Source: Streptomyces spongiicola (GTDB lineage: Bacteria; Actinomycetota; Actinomycetes; Streptomycetales; Streptomycetaceae). From it: a stretch of 64,000 nucleotides of DNA. The stretch spans positions 2,243,001 to 2,307,000 of the forward strand of contig NZ_CP029254.1 of the NCBI RefSeq assembly GCF_003122365.1, read 5' to 3'. The notes under the pieces were generated by a model. It had not been told where the DNA came from, ran no database searches, and was given only the letters and a program-made list of their open reading frames with translations. Positions 9,759-18,243 of the stretch are shown one piece after another. Positions within the stretch are counted from its first letter, which is position 1. Each line of letters starts with the position of its first letter. The translations under genes were made by a program, and so were the position numbers.

Positions 9759-10732
9759 GCGTCCTCCTTGCGGTCGGCGCGCAGCACCAGCAGCATCAGG
9801 GCGACGGTGACGACGAAGACGACCACCGATATCGCCGCGGAGTAGCCGACCCGGCCGGAGAGCCCGGTGCCGGTGCGCTGGACGAGCATGACGAGGGTGG
9901 TGTCCTCGCCCGCGGGGCCTCCGTCGGGGCCCGCCATCAGGTACACCTCGGAGAAGACCTTGAAGGCGGCCACCGAGGAGAGGGCGCCCACCAGCACCAT
10001 GGTGGAGCGGACCGCGGGCACCGTGACGGTGAGGAACCGGCGTACGGCTCCCGCGCCGTCCACGGACGCCGCCTCGTGCAGCTCGCGCGGGACGTTCCCC
10101 AGCGCGGCCAGATAGATGATCATGTAGTAGCCGAGGCCCTTCCAGACCGTGACCGCCATGGCGCTCAGCAGGAGCAGCCACTGGTCGCTGAGGAAGCCGA
10201 CCGGGCCGGCCCCCACCACCTCCAGCATCGAGTTCACCAGGCCGCGTTCGTCCAGCAGCCACACCCAGATCAGGCCGACCACCACGATGGAGGCGACGAC
10301 CGGGGTGTAGAACGCGGAGCGGAAGAACGTGATGCCCGGGATCTGCTTCTCCACGAGCAGCGCCAGCAGCAGCGGCAGGACGACCAGCGCGGGCACGACG
10401 CCGAGCACGTACAGCGTGCTGTTGCGCAGGCCGATCCAGAACATCTCGTCGCCGAGCATCTCCCGGTAGTTGTCCAGTCCGACGAAGCTGCCGGGCAGCA
10501 GCGCCCGGCGGTCCGTGAAGGAGTTGGCCACCGTGGAGAGGAACGGGTAGAGGCTGAACGCGCCGGCGACCAGCATTCCCGGGGCCGCGAACAGCCAGGG
10601 GCTCATGGGCAGTTGCCGTCTGATCCGGCTCCTTCCGCCCCTCGGGCGGCCGGCGGGCGGCCGGCCGCTCGGGGCGCGCCTCTTCGCCGTCCTGCCGGGG
10701 GTCGAAGCCGGTGAGGTGGTGGGGGTCGTCAT
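9755..10732 (-). CDS. Sugar ABC transporter permease, MalF type
   Basis: 325 residues, six membrane helices after a basic N-terminal tail. The EAA loop HEAASVDGAGAVRRFLTVTVP sits in the C-terminal half. The gene starts 25 bp after the binding-protein gene and its stop overlaps the start of the second permease. Together they form the heterodimeric pore of the importer, predicted here to carry N-glycan-derived oligosaccharides. Confidence 0.92.
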   Translation of the reverse strand: MTTPTTSPASTPGRTAKRRAPSGRPPAGRPRGGRSRIRRQLPMSPWLFAAPGMLVAGAFSLYPFLSTVANSFTDRRALLPGSFVGLDNYREMLGDEMFWIGLRNSTLYVLGVVPALVVLPLLLALLVEKQIPGITFFRSAFYTPVVASIVVVGLIWVWLLDERGLVNSMLEVVGAGPVGFLSDQWLLLLSAMAVTVWKGLGYYMIIYLAALGNVPRELHEAASVDGAGAVRRFLTVTVPAVRSTMVLVGALSSVAAFKVFSEVYLMAGPDGGPAGEDTTLVMLVQRTGTGLSGRVGYSAAISVVVFVVTVALMLLVLRADRKEDA

Positions 10733-10757
10733 GGCCGGGTCCTTGCTCGTCCGGGTC

Positions 10758-12059
10758 TCAGCTCTGCTTCAGCAGCCGGTCACAGGCCTTGACAGCGTTG
10801 TCAAGCGCTTCCTTGGGGCTCTCCTTGCCCTGGAGCGCCCTCGCGACGGCGTTGCGCAGTTCGGTCTTCATCTGCTCGCTCAGCAGCACCGGGGTGTAGT
10901 TGACCGCGGTCTTCAGGGACCTGGCGGCGGCGATCCGCACCCTGGTGGCGTCGGTACCGTCCTCCTCGGTGAAGTACGGGTCGTCGAGGGAGCCCGCGGT
11001 GCTCGGGAAGATGGCGACCTGCTTGGCGAACTCCATCTGGCGCTGGGCGTCGGTGACGAAGTGGGCGAAGGCGACGGCGGCCGGCGTCTGCTTGGTCCGG
11101 GCGTTCACCATGACGCCCATCACGTACATGTTGTCCTTGCCGGTGTTGCTGATCTGCTCGGTGATCCCGATGTTGTCGTACAGCGTCGGGGCCTGCTTCC
11201 GGAACTTCTCCAGGTCCAGCGCGGAGCCCGGGTTCATCGCCACCGCCTCGGTGAGGAACTTCTTGCCCGCCGACTCGGGCGTCGCGGTGAGCGCCTGCGG
11301 GTCGAGCGCCTTGGCGTCGTACAACTCCTTGTACTTGGAAAGGAGTTCGACCCCCTTGGCGTCGTTGAAGGTGAAGGCGGTGCCCTCGTCGTTCATCAGC
11401 GGCACGCCGTAGCGGCCGAAGTCCTCGATGGTGGGGATGTTGGCCAGTGTGGCGATCTCGCCCTTGCTCTTCTCCGCGATCCGCAGCGACTGGTCGAAGA
11501 GTTCGCCGTACGTCGTCGGAGGCTTCTCCGGGTCGAGCCCGGCCTCCCGGAAGAGGCGCTTGTTGTAGAACAGCGGGCCGGTGTTGAGGTACCACGGGAA
11601 GGCGTAGGTGCCCTCCAGGCCCGGGACCCGGTGGCCTGCCCAGGCGCCCGGCAGGTACTCCTTCTCGTACTTCGCGGCCGCCTGGTCGAGGTCGAGCGCG
11701 AGGCCGGCCTTGGCCAGCGGGGCGAGCAGGTCCGGGGAGACGTTGACGACGTCCGGGAGGGTGCCGCCGGCGGCGTCGGCGCTGAGCTTGTCGGCGTAGC
11801 CCTCGGCGGGCTGGTCGACCCACTTCACCTCGGTGCCGGGGTACTCCTTCTCGAAGTCGGCGATGAGACCGGTGAAGTAGGGCTTGAAACCGGCCCGCAG
11901 GTTCCAGGTCTGGAAGGTGATGCTGCCCTCGACCTTGCCGGAGGCGTCCGCCTCGCCGCCGGCGCCGGACGCGCCTCCGCAGGCGCTGAGCGGGAGGACG
12001 ACGGCGAGGACGGCGGCGGTGGCGGCGGTTCTGCGGGCGGTACGGCGGGGGATAGGCAC
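10758..12059 (-). CDS. Extracellular solute-binding lipoprotein, sugar ABC importer
   Basis: 433 residues. The N-terminus has a twin-arginine/basic region, a hydrophobic core and a lipobox (LSAC, Cys at about 27), so the mature protein is tethered to the outer membrane face. The body is a family 1 solute-binding protein. It starts with GTG at 12059; AAGGAG lies 10 bases upstream. It is the first gene of the leftward operon and is divergent from the lacI-family gene. Ligand is inferred from context: oligosaccharide released from N-glycoproteins by the GH85 enzyme. Confidence 0.9.
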   Translation of the reverse strand: MPIPRRTARRTAATAAVLAVVLPLSACGGASGAGGEADASGKVEGSITFQTWNLRAGFKPYFTGLIADFEKEYPGTEVKWVDQPAEGYADKLSADAAGGTLPDVVNVSPDLLAPLAKAGLALDLDQAAAKYEKEYLPGAWAGHRVPGLEGTYAFPWYLNTGPLFYNKRLFREAGLDPEKPPTTYGELFDQSLRIAEKSKGEIATLANIPTIEDFGRYGVPLMNDEGTAFTFNDAKGVELLSKYKELYDAKALDPQALTATPESAGKKFLTEAVAMNPGSALDLEKFRKQAPTLYDNIGITEQISNTGKDNMYVMGVMVNARTKQTPAAVAFAHFVTDAQRQMEFAKQVAIFPSTAGSLDDPYFTEEDGTDATRVRIAAARSLKTAVNYTPVLLSEQMKTELRNAVARALQGKESPKEALDNAVKACDRLLKQS

Positions 12060-12217
12060 GGTGGATCGGCTCCTTTGCTCGGCCCGGCGTGGGCTGCATC
12101 CGGTGCACGGGATGCCGCGGACGCTGGGAGCAGACCCTGCATCGCGTTCCGGCGGAAAGTCAATGCACTGAGCGAAGAAAATTCCGCTCCCCTGACATCT
12201 TCGCAGCTCAGAGACGT

Positions 12218-12253
12218 TTGCACGCAGGGTTGCGTGATCGACTAATGCGCTTT
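12218..12253 (+). promoter_or_regulatory. Candidate promoter of the lacI-family gene
   Basis: TTGCAC (12218-12223) and ACTAAT (12241-12246) are separated by 17 bp and resemble -35/-10 elements. A CACGCA-GGGT-TGCGTG inverted repeat (12221-12236) lies in the spacer. The first operator candidate overlaps the -10 element, which fits autoregulation by the encoded LacI protein. Confidence 0.4.
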
Positions 12254-12255
12254 AG
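12242..12255. promoter_or_regulatory. LacI-family operator candidate O1
   Basis: A 14-bp near-palindrome of form CTAA-n-GCGC-n-TTAG with the central CG typical of LacI-family operators. It overlaps the predicted -10 of the lacI-family gene. A related site lies 24 bp downstream, just over two helical turns. Confidence 0.55.
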
Positions 12256-12265
12256 AGTTCAGCCA

Positions 12266-12279
12266 CTCAAGCGCTTTAG
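12266..12279. promoter_or_regulatory. LacI-family operator candidate O2
   Basis: A 14-bp near-palindrome CT-n-AAGCGCTT-n-AG, sharing GCGCTTTAG with O1 at exactly 24-bp spacing. It lies between the predicted transcription start and the GTG start codon. Confidence 0.55.
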
Positions 12280-12313
12280 TGCACTGGGCCGACCGACCGG
12301 GAAGGGAGCACGG

Positions 12314-13435
12314 GTGGCAGCGAATCCTCCGTCCGCCGAGGACGCGCCGCAGCGGGGGCGGTCCCCCGCGCGGCGACCGCGGATCAAGGACATCGCCCGC
12401 CGCGCGGGGGTCTCCGAGACCGCCGTGTCCTTCGCGCTCAACGACCGGCCGGGAGTCTCCGAAGCCACCCGCGACCGGGTGCGCCGGGTCGCCGACCAGC
12501 TGGGCTGGCGGCCGAGCGCCGCCGCCCGCGCACTGTCCGGGGAGGGCGCGGCGACGGTGGGCCTGGTGGTCGCACGGCCCGCGGGGACACTCGGCGTCGA
12601 CTCGTTCTTCCTCCAGCTGATCTCCGGGATCCAGGAGGCGCTGTCCGAGCGCCATCTCGGTCTGCTCTTCCAGGTGGTGGAGGACCTGGACGCCGAGTGC
12701 GCGGTGTACCGCCGCTGGTGGGCCGAGCACCGGGTGGACGGCGTCCTCGTCGTCGACCCGCGCTCCGACGACCCGCGGCCGGCGCTGCTCGCCGAGCTGG
12801 GACTGCCGGGCGTGGTGATCGGTGGCGCCCCCGAGGAGGGCGGTCCGGGGCTGTCCACGCTGTGGGCGGACGACGCCGGTGCGATGGCCTCCGTCGTCGG
12901 CAGGCTCCACACGCTGGGGCACCGGCGCATCGTGCACATCGCCGGGCTGCCCGGTCTCGCCCACACCGAGCGGCGCATCCGTTCGCTGCGGGCGCAGGCC
13001 GAGCGGCTGGGGCTGACCGAGGTCCGCTCCGTCACCACCGACTACTCGGACGCGGAGGGCGCCGCCGTCACCCGCGGAGTGCTCTCGGGCGAGGCGCCGC
13101 CGACCGCTCTGGTGTACGACAACGACGTGATGGCCGTGGCCGGGGTCGCCGTGGCGACGGGTCTCGGCTGTGCCGTGCCCGAGGACGTGTCGATCATCGC
13201 CTGGGAGGACTCGGCCCTGTGCCGCCTGGTCGACCCGTGGCTCGCGGCCCTCTCCCGGGACACGGTCTCCTTCGGCCGCGGCGCGGCGGCCGAACTCGTG
13301 GCCCTGCTCGACGGAGCCCCCGCGCGGACGGTCCGGGTGCCGGTCCCCGGGCTGATCGAGCGGGCGAGTATCGGACCGGTCCGCCCGGCGGCGGCCGCAC
13401 GTACACGGCCGCCGTGGCGGCGCGCGGGCGGCTGA
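12314..13435 (+). CDS. LacI-family transcriptional regulator of the glycan operon
   Basis: 373 residues from GTG at 12314, chosen because AAGGGAG lies about 6 bases upstream; longer frames to 12245 or 12089 lack this and would run through the operators. The N-terminal LacI helix-turn-helix (RIKDIARRAGVSETAVSFAL, about residues 22-41) is followed by the hinge and a periplasmic-binding-protein-like effector domain. It is divergent from the sugar importer operon and probably represses it until a mannose- or GlcNAc-containing inducer binds. The twin palindromes in its leader indicate autoregulation. A small in-frame ATG (12245) is embedded in O1 and is unlikely to be used. Confidence 0.9.
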   Translation: MAANPPSAEDAPQRGRSPARRPRIKDIARRAGVSETAVSFALNDRPGVSEATRDRVRRVADQLGWRPSAAARALSGEGAATVGLVVARPAGTLGVDSFFLQLISGIQEALSERHLGLLFQVVEDLDAECAVYRRWWAEHRVDGVLVVDPRSDDPRPALLAELGLPGVVIGGAPEEGGPGLSTLWADDAGAMASVVGRLHTLGHRRIVHIAGLPGLAHTERRIRSLRAQAERLGLTEVRSVTTDYSDAEGAAVTRGVLSGEAPPTALVYDNDVMAVAGVAVATGLGCAVPEDVSIIAWEDSALCRLVDPWLAALSRDTVSFGRGAAAELVALLDGAPARTVRVPVPGLIERASIGPVRPAAAARTRPPWRRAGG

Positions 13436-13479
13436 CCGAGGTCGGACCGACCGCACCGGCTGCCGCCACGGCGGCCGTG
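13404..13479. terminator. Bidirectional terminator between lacI-family gene and whiE ORFVIII
   Basis: A perfect 18-bp inverted repeat (arms 13404-13421 and 13462-13479) with a 40-base loop. The left arm lies inside the last codons of the lacI-family gene, whose stop is at 13433-13435 in the loop. The convergent hydroxylase gene ends at 13497. The position fits termination of both transcripts. Confidence 0.6.
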
Positions 13480-13496
13480 AGGACGCAGGGCGCCGG

Positions 13497-15134
13497 TCAG
13501 GCGCGGTGGAGCAGGGCCTTCATGACGTCGAGCAGGGCCGTCTCCGGGTCGCGGACCGCCCCGGGCGCCCGCCAGGCCACGAAGCCGTCGGGGCGCACCA
13601 CCACGGCGCCCTCGTCCGTCGTGCCGTGCAGCTCGGCCCAGTCACCGGACTCGGGGACGAGTTCCGCGTGCGGTTCGGTGCCGATCCGGTAGGCGTCCAG
13701 GGTGACGGACAGCTTCTCGGCGACCTTGGCGGCCGCCGTGTGCCACGGTGTGCCGCCGGAGCCGGTGAGCAGCACGAAGTTGCGCTCGTACAGGTCGAGC
13801 GTGGACATCGTCCGCTCGCTGTCGTGCGGGTGCAGCCACATGTGCGGGGCCCGGGTGCCGGGGTCCCCGGAGAGGTCCATCCGATCGGGTACGACCGCCA
13901 TGCCGGGATCGGCGCCGACGACGGCGCCGTGCGGGTAGCGGTAGCCCATGGCCACCGTGAGCATGCCGCGCCGGCGTCCGCCGACCATCTCGGGGCCGGG
14001 CGTGTAGCCCGGATGGCTGTGCTCCGCCGACCGGGCCGACGCGCGCTCGCCGGTGGCCTCCGCCACCGGACGGCGCTCGGCCTCGTAGCTGGACAGCAGG
14101 CCGGGACCGGCGGAGCCGTCGAGGACGAGGGCGAGCTTCCAGGCGAGGTTGTGGGCGTCCTGGATGCCGGTGTTGGAGCCGAAGGCACCGGTGGGTGACA
14201 TCTCGTGGGCGGAGTCCCCGGCGAGGAAGACCCGGCCTTGGCCGTACCGTTCCGCGACCCGCTCGGCGGCGTGCCAGGGGGCCTTTCCGGTGATCTCCAC
14301 GTCGATGCCGGGCGCGCCGACGGCCCGGCGGATGTGCTCGGCGCAGCGCTCGTCGGTGAAGTCCTCCAGCGTCTCGCCGGTGTCCGGCTGCCAGGGTGCG
14401 TGGAAGACCCAGTTCTCGATGTTGTCCACGGGCAGCAGAGCTCCGTCCGCGCCCTCGGCGGTGAGGTAGCAGACGATGAAGCGCCGCTCGCCGACGACGT
14501 CCGCGAGCCCGCGCGAGCGGAACGTGATGCTGACGTTGTGGAAGAGGTCCCCGTGCCCCGTCTGGCCGATGCCGAGCTGCCGGCGGATCGGGCTGCGGGG
14601 CCCGTCGGCCGCGATCAGGTAGTCGGCTCGCACGGTCCTGCGCCGCCCCGAGTCGCGCTCCCGCACGACGGCGGTGACGCCGTCCCCGTCCTGCTCGAAC
14701 GACACCAGCTCGGTGGAGTAGCGCAGGTCGCCGCCGAGCTTGCGGGCGCAGTCGAGCAGCACCGGCTCGAGGTCGTTCTGGCTGCACACGCACCACCCGG
14801 ACGGGCTGAAGCGGGCGATCCCGTTGCCGGGGTCGATCTCCTTCAGCAGCCACTCGCCGGCGTCGCCGTGGAGCGAGGGGGTCTGGAAGATGCCGTGGTT
14901 GCCGGCGAGGAGCGAGGCGGCCCGGTGGATGAGCGGTTCGGCCCCGGCCACCCGGAACAGCTCCATGGTGCGGACGTTGTTGCCCCGGCCGCGCGGATGC
15001 CTCGACGTGCCCGCGTGTCTCTCCACCAGCATGTGCCCGACGCCGAGCCGGCCGAGGAACAGCGAGGAGGACAGCCCCACCAGGGAGCCGCCCACGATGA
15101 GTACCGGTACGCGCTCGTCGATGTGTTCTTCCAT
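13497..15134 (-). CDS. whiE-VIII: FAD-dependent polyketide hydroxylase, WhiE ORFVIII type
   Basis: 545 residues. It is a PheA/TfdB-type aromatic hydroxylase with an N-terminal FAD-binding GGSLVGLSSSLFLGRLG stretch (about 15-31), the DG motif (AADGPRS) and the second FAD motif GRVFLAGDSAHEMSP. The C-terminal thioredoxin-like domain of this family is present. Start ATG at 15134 has GGAG 6 bases upstream; a longer frame to 15215 has no such support. It is divergent from the pigment operon, as in Streptomyces coelicolor whiE. Known role of the family: hydroxylation that modifies the spore-pigment aromatic polyketide late in sporulation. Confidence 0.9.
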   Translation of the reverse strand: MEEHIDERVPVLIVGGSLVGLSSSLFLGRLGVGHMLVERHAGTSRHPRGRGNNVRTMELFRVAGAEPLIHRAASLLAGNHGIFQTPSLHGDAGEWLLKEIDPGNGIARFSPSGWCVCSQNDLEPVLLDCARKLGGDLRYSTELVSFEQDGDGVTAVVRERDSGRRRTVRADYLIAADGPRSPIRRQLGIGQTGHGDLFHNVSITFRSRGLADVVGERRFIVCYLTAEGADGALLPVDNIENWVFHAPWQPDTGETLEDFTDERCAEHIRRAVGAPGIDVEITGKAPWHAAERVAERYGQGRVFLAGDSAHEMSPTGAFGSNTGIQDAHNLAWKLALVLDGSAGPGLLSSYEAERRPVAEATGERASARSAEHSHPGYTPGPEMVGGRRRGMLTVAMGYRYPHGAVVGADPGMAVVPDRMDLSGDPGTRAPHMWLHPHDSERTMSTLDLYERNFVLLTGSGGTPWHTAAAKVAEKLSVTLDAYRIGTEPHAELVPESGDWAELHGTTDEGAVVVRPDGFVAWRAPGAVRDPETALLDVMKALLHRA

Positions 15135-15337
15135 CAGTAGCTCCAGCTCCAGCCGCCGGTAGGGGGGAATGGGGTTTCCATGCCCTGGCGGGAGGGGCTC
15201 GATCGCCCGGTTCACCCACCTGGTTCACACATCTCGCGCCACCCGTGGTACCGGCACAGGATCGAAGCCTGACACCCCTGGCCGGCTTCGTGCACCGCAC
15301 GCGGCGGCCCCACCGTCTCGAAGGAGATGCGTGCATC
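15135..15337. promoter_or_regulatory. Divergent whiE promoter region
   Basis: 203 bp between ORFVIII and ORFI. In S. coelicolor the equivalent region carries two developmentally controlled promoters, one of them sigma-F dependent. Here I see two direct GGTTCAC copies with 13-bp period (15209-15215, 15222-15228) and one GACAC (15271-15275), the core recognised by WhiA. I cannot assign -10/-35 elements with confidence. AAGGAGA at 15321-15327 is the ORFI ribosome-binding site. Confidence 0.4.
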
Positions 15338-16459
15338 ATGACAACGCTTTCGGAACGTATATCGCAGTCGGCCTTCGACGGCTCCAGGCTGCGTGTCGTA
15401 CTGCTGCTGGACCTTCATGACGGCGCTCAGCAGAACTTCCTCAAGGCCTACGAGCACATGCGCAACCAGGTCGCGTCGGTGCCGGGCCACATCAGCGACC
15501 AGCTGTGCCAGTCGATCGAGAACCCCTCGCAGTGGCTGATCACCAGCGAGTGGGAGAGCGCCCCGCCCTTCCTCGCCTGGGTGAACAGCGAGGAGCACGT
15601 CGAGACGGTACGGCCGCTGCACAACTGCGTCCGGGACACCCGGTCGCTGCGCTTCAGCGTGCTGCGCGAGACGGGCCGGCTGCACACGCCGCCGGCCGCC
15701 GACGCGACGCACGGCGGACTGCAGCCGTTCCCCCGAGTGGGTGACAACGTGGTGCGCCACGCGCTCACCTTCACGGTGAAGCCGGGCAGCGAGAAGGTCG
15801 TGGCGGACATCCTCGCGGGCTACCGCTCGCCCCGGTCGAAGGTCGACGAGCACACCCGGCTGCGCAGGACCTCGCTCTTCATGCACGGCAACCGCGTGGT
15901 GCGGGCCGTCGAGGTGGAGGGCGACCTGATGGCCGCGCTGCGCCATGTGGCCCGGCAGCCCGAGGTACGGGCCGTCGAGGAGGCCATCAACCCCTACCTG
16001 GAGCAGGACCGGGACCTCAACGACCCCGACTCCGCGCGGGTGTTCTTCACCCGGGCGGCGCTTCCCGCGGTGCACCACCTGGCCTCCGCGGGCACCGACG
16101 ACGAGGCCGTCAAGCGGCACGCGCTGTACTACCCGGCCAAACCCGGCTGCGGCATGGCGCTGGCGCGGCTGCTCGCCGGGCAGGACGAGGCGGCGGCGGG
16201 CGACCCGTCGACCCCGATCGACAGCAGCACGATCTTCCAGCGGGACGACATCGTCGTACGCCTGGTCGACGTGCGCGGTTCCGGTGACGCGGCGCCGCTG
16301 CAGGTGATCGGGGCGCACGGCCCGCGCAAGGCGGCCATGCTGTCCCGCCTGCTGGACAGCGAGGCACTGGGCATCGACGCCCCGGCGACTCGGGAGGACA
16401 TGTCCAAGCTGCTGTCGTCCGCCGACATGCGCCCGATCACCGACCGCCACGCCCCCTGA
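15338..16459 (+). CDS. whiE-I: SchA/CurD-like spore pigment protein, WhiE ORFI
   Basis: 373 residues, soluble, no signal peptide. It belongs to the SchA/CurD family that opens spore-pigment operons (WhiE ORFI, CurD, SchA); its exact biochemical role is not established. The protein has repeated ferredoxin-like/monooxygenase-like alpha-beta segments (about 15-110 and 130-240). The ATG at 15338 has AAGGAGA about 10 bases upstream. An in-frame GTG-type extension to 15245 lacks support. It is the first gene of the seven-gene rightward operon. Confidence 0.88.
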   Translation: MTTLSERISQSAFDGSRLRVVLLLDLHDGAQQNFLKAYEHMRNQVASVPGHISDQLCQSIENPSQWLITSEWESAPPFLAWVNSEEHVETVRPLHNCVRDTRSLRFSVLRETGRLHTPPAADATHGGLQPFPRVGDNVVRHALTFTVKPGSEKVVADILAGYRSPRSKVDEHTRLRRTSLFMHGNRVVRAVEVEGDLMAALRHVARQPEVRAVEEAINPYLEQDRDLNDPDSARVFFTRAALPAVHHLASAGTDDEAVKRHALYYPAKPGCGMALARLLAGQDEAAAGDPSTPIDSSTIFQRDDIVVRLVDVRGSGDAAPLQVIGAHGPRKAAMLSRLLDSEALGIDAPATREDMSKLLSSADMRPITDRHAP

Positions 16460-16537
16460 CCCGTGCGACCGGCCGCACCGGTACGCGCAAACCCGAAACG
16501 CCGGCGCCACACGCACGGCCACGTGGAGGAACCCGTC

Positions 16538-16978
16538 ATGACCACACCCCATCGCATCGTCGACCTCAGTGAGACCCAGCACAACACCAAACGCGGCGGC
16601 GACCTGCGCGCCGTGCTCACGCCCACGGCGGTGGGCGCCACGAGCGGCTTCATGGGCCTGGCGACCGTCGAGCCCGGCGACCGCATCGGCGAGCACTACC
16701 ACCCGTACTCGGAGGAGTTCGTGTACGTCGTGTGCGGGGAGATGGAAGTCGACCTCGACGACGAGACGCTGCCGATCCGGCCGGACCAGGGGCTGTTCAT
16801 CCCGCCCTATGTCCGCCACCGCTTCCGCAACGTCGGCAGCACGCAGGCCCGGATGGTCTTCCACCTCGGGCCGCTGGCCCCGCGGCCGGAGCTGGGCCAC
16901 GTCGACACCGAGGAGACGCCGGGAGCGGAGGCAGGGGCCGCCCACCGGCCGCCGGAACGCACCGGGACGGCTTCATGA
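16538..16978 (+). CDS. whiE-II: Cupin-domain spore pigment protein, WhiE ORFII
   Basis: 146 residues with one cupin barrel. Metal-binding motif 1 is visible as [20 protein letters not shown] (about 47-66), with HxH and Glu ligands; motif 2 includes [10 protein letters not shown]. In whiE-type clusters ORFII is essential or important for pigment formation, perhaps in cyclisation or oxidation. GTGGAGGA lies 7 bases before the ATG. Its stop overlaps the KS-alpha start (ATGA). Confidence 0.9.
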   Translation: MTTPHRIVDLSETQHNTKRGGDLRAVLTPTAVGATSGFMGLATVEPGDRIGEHYHPYSEEFVYVVCGEMEVDLDDETLPIRPDQGLFIPPYVRHRFRNVGSTQARMVFHLGPLAPRPELGHVDTEETPGAEAGAAHRPPERTGTAS

Positions 16979-18243
16979 CCCGGCGCGTGGCGGTCACCGG
17001 TGTCGGCATAGTCGCGCCGGGGGGTGTCGGGATACCGGCGTTCTGGGACCTCCTGGCCGACGGCCGCACGGCGACACGCGGCATCACCCTCTTCGACCCG
17101 GCCGGCTTCCGTTCCCGGATCGCCGCCGAGTGCGACTTCGACCCGGCGGAGCACGGGCTGGGGCCGGAGGAGGTGCGGCGCGCGGACAGGTACGTCCAGT
17201 TCGCCATGGTCGCCGCCCGGGAGGCGCTCCGGGACGCCGGTCTCGACCCGGAGAAGGAGGACCCCTGGCGGATCGGGGTGTCGCTCGGCACCGCCGTGGG
17301 CGGCACCACCCGTCTGGAGCACGACTACGTCAGGGTCAGCGGTTCGGGCCGGCGCTGGGACGTGGATCCGGGCGAGGCGGAGCCGCATCTGCACCGGGCG
17401 TTCTCGCCCAGCGCCCTCGCCTCCGAGGTCGCCGAGCAGACGGGCGCCCACGGTCCGGTGCAGACCGTGTCCACTGGCTGCACCTCCGGCCTGGACGCGA
17501 TCGGCTACGCCTTCCACGCGATAGAGGAGGGCAGGGTCGACGTCTGCATCGCCGGGGCCTCGGACTCGCCCATCTCCCCCATCACCGTGGCGTGCTTCGA
17601 CGCGATCAAGGCCACGTCACCCAACAACGACGATCCGGCCCATGCCTCCCGCCCCTTCGACGCGCGCCGTGACGGGTTCGTGATGGGCGAGGGCGGAGCC
17701 GTGCTCGTCCTGGAGGAACTCGAGCACGCACGGGCCCGCGGTGCCACGGTGTACTGCGAGGTCGGCGGCTACGCCACGTTCGGCAACGCTTACCACATGA
17801 CGGGGCTCACCCGTGAGGGTCTGGAGATGGCTCGGGCCATCGACAGCGCCCTGGACCACGCGCGGCTCGACGGGTCGGACATCGACTACGTCAACGCGCA
17901 CGGTTCCGGTACGCAGCAGAACGACCGGCACGAGACGGCCGCCGTGAAGCAGTCGCTCGGGTCCCACGCGTACAAGGTCCCGATGAGTTCCATCAAGTCG
18001 ATGGTGGGCCACTCGCTCGGGGCGATCGGGGCGATCGAGGTCGTCGCCTGTGTGCTGGCACTGGCCCACCAGGTGGTGCCGCCGACGGCGAACTACGAGA
18101 CCCCCGACCCCGAGTGCGATCTCGACTATGTGCCGCGCACGGCGCGCGCCCTCAGGCTGCGCAACGTGCTCTCGGTCGGCAGCGGATTCGGCGGGTTCCA
18201 GTCCGCCGTCGTCCTGACCCGGCCAGGAGGGAGGACACCATGA
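16975..18243 (+). CDS. whiE-III: Ketosynthase alpha of type II PKS, WhiE ORFIII
   Basis: 422 residues. The active-site Cys is C169 in [11 protein letters not shown], with the downstream His motifs [12 protein letters not shown] and [11 protein letters not shown]. It condenses malonyl-ACP units with its CLF partner. It is coupled at both ends: ATG overlaps the cupin stop and its TGA overlaps the CLF start. This tight KS-CLF coupling is standard for type II PKS heterodimers. Confidence 0.97.
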   Translation: MTRRVAVTGVGIVAPGGVGIPAFWDLLADGRTATRGITLFDPAGFRSRIAAECDFDPAEHGLGPEEVRRADRYVQFAMVAAREALRDAGLDPEKEDPWRIGVSLGTAVGGTTRLEHDYVRVSGSGRRWDVDPGEAEPHLHRAFSPSALASEVAEQTGAHGPVQTVSTGCTSGLDAIGYAFHAIEEGRVDVCIAGASDSPISPITVACFDAIKATSPNNDDPAHASRPFDARRDGFVMGEGGAVLVLEELEHARARGATVYCEVGGYATFGNAYHMTGLTREGLEMARAIDSALDHARLDGSDIDYVNAHGSGTQQNDRHETAAVKQSLGSHAYKVPMSSIKSMVGHSLGAIGAIEVVACVLALAHQVVPPTANYETPDPECDLDYVPRTARALRLRNVLSVGSGFGGFQSAVVLTRPGGRTP

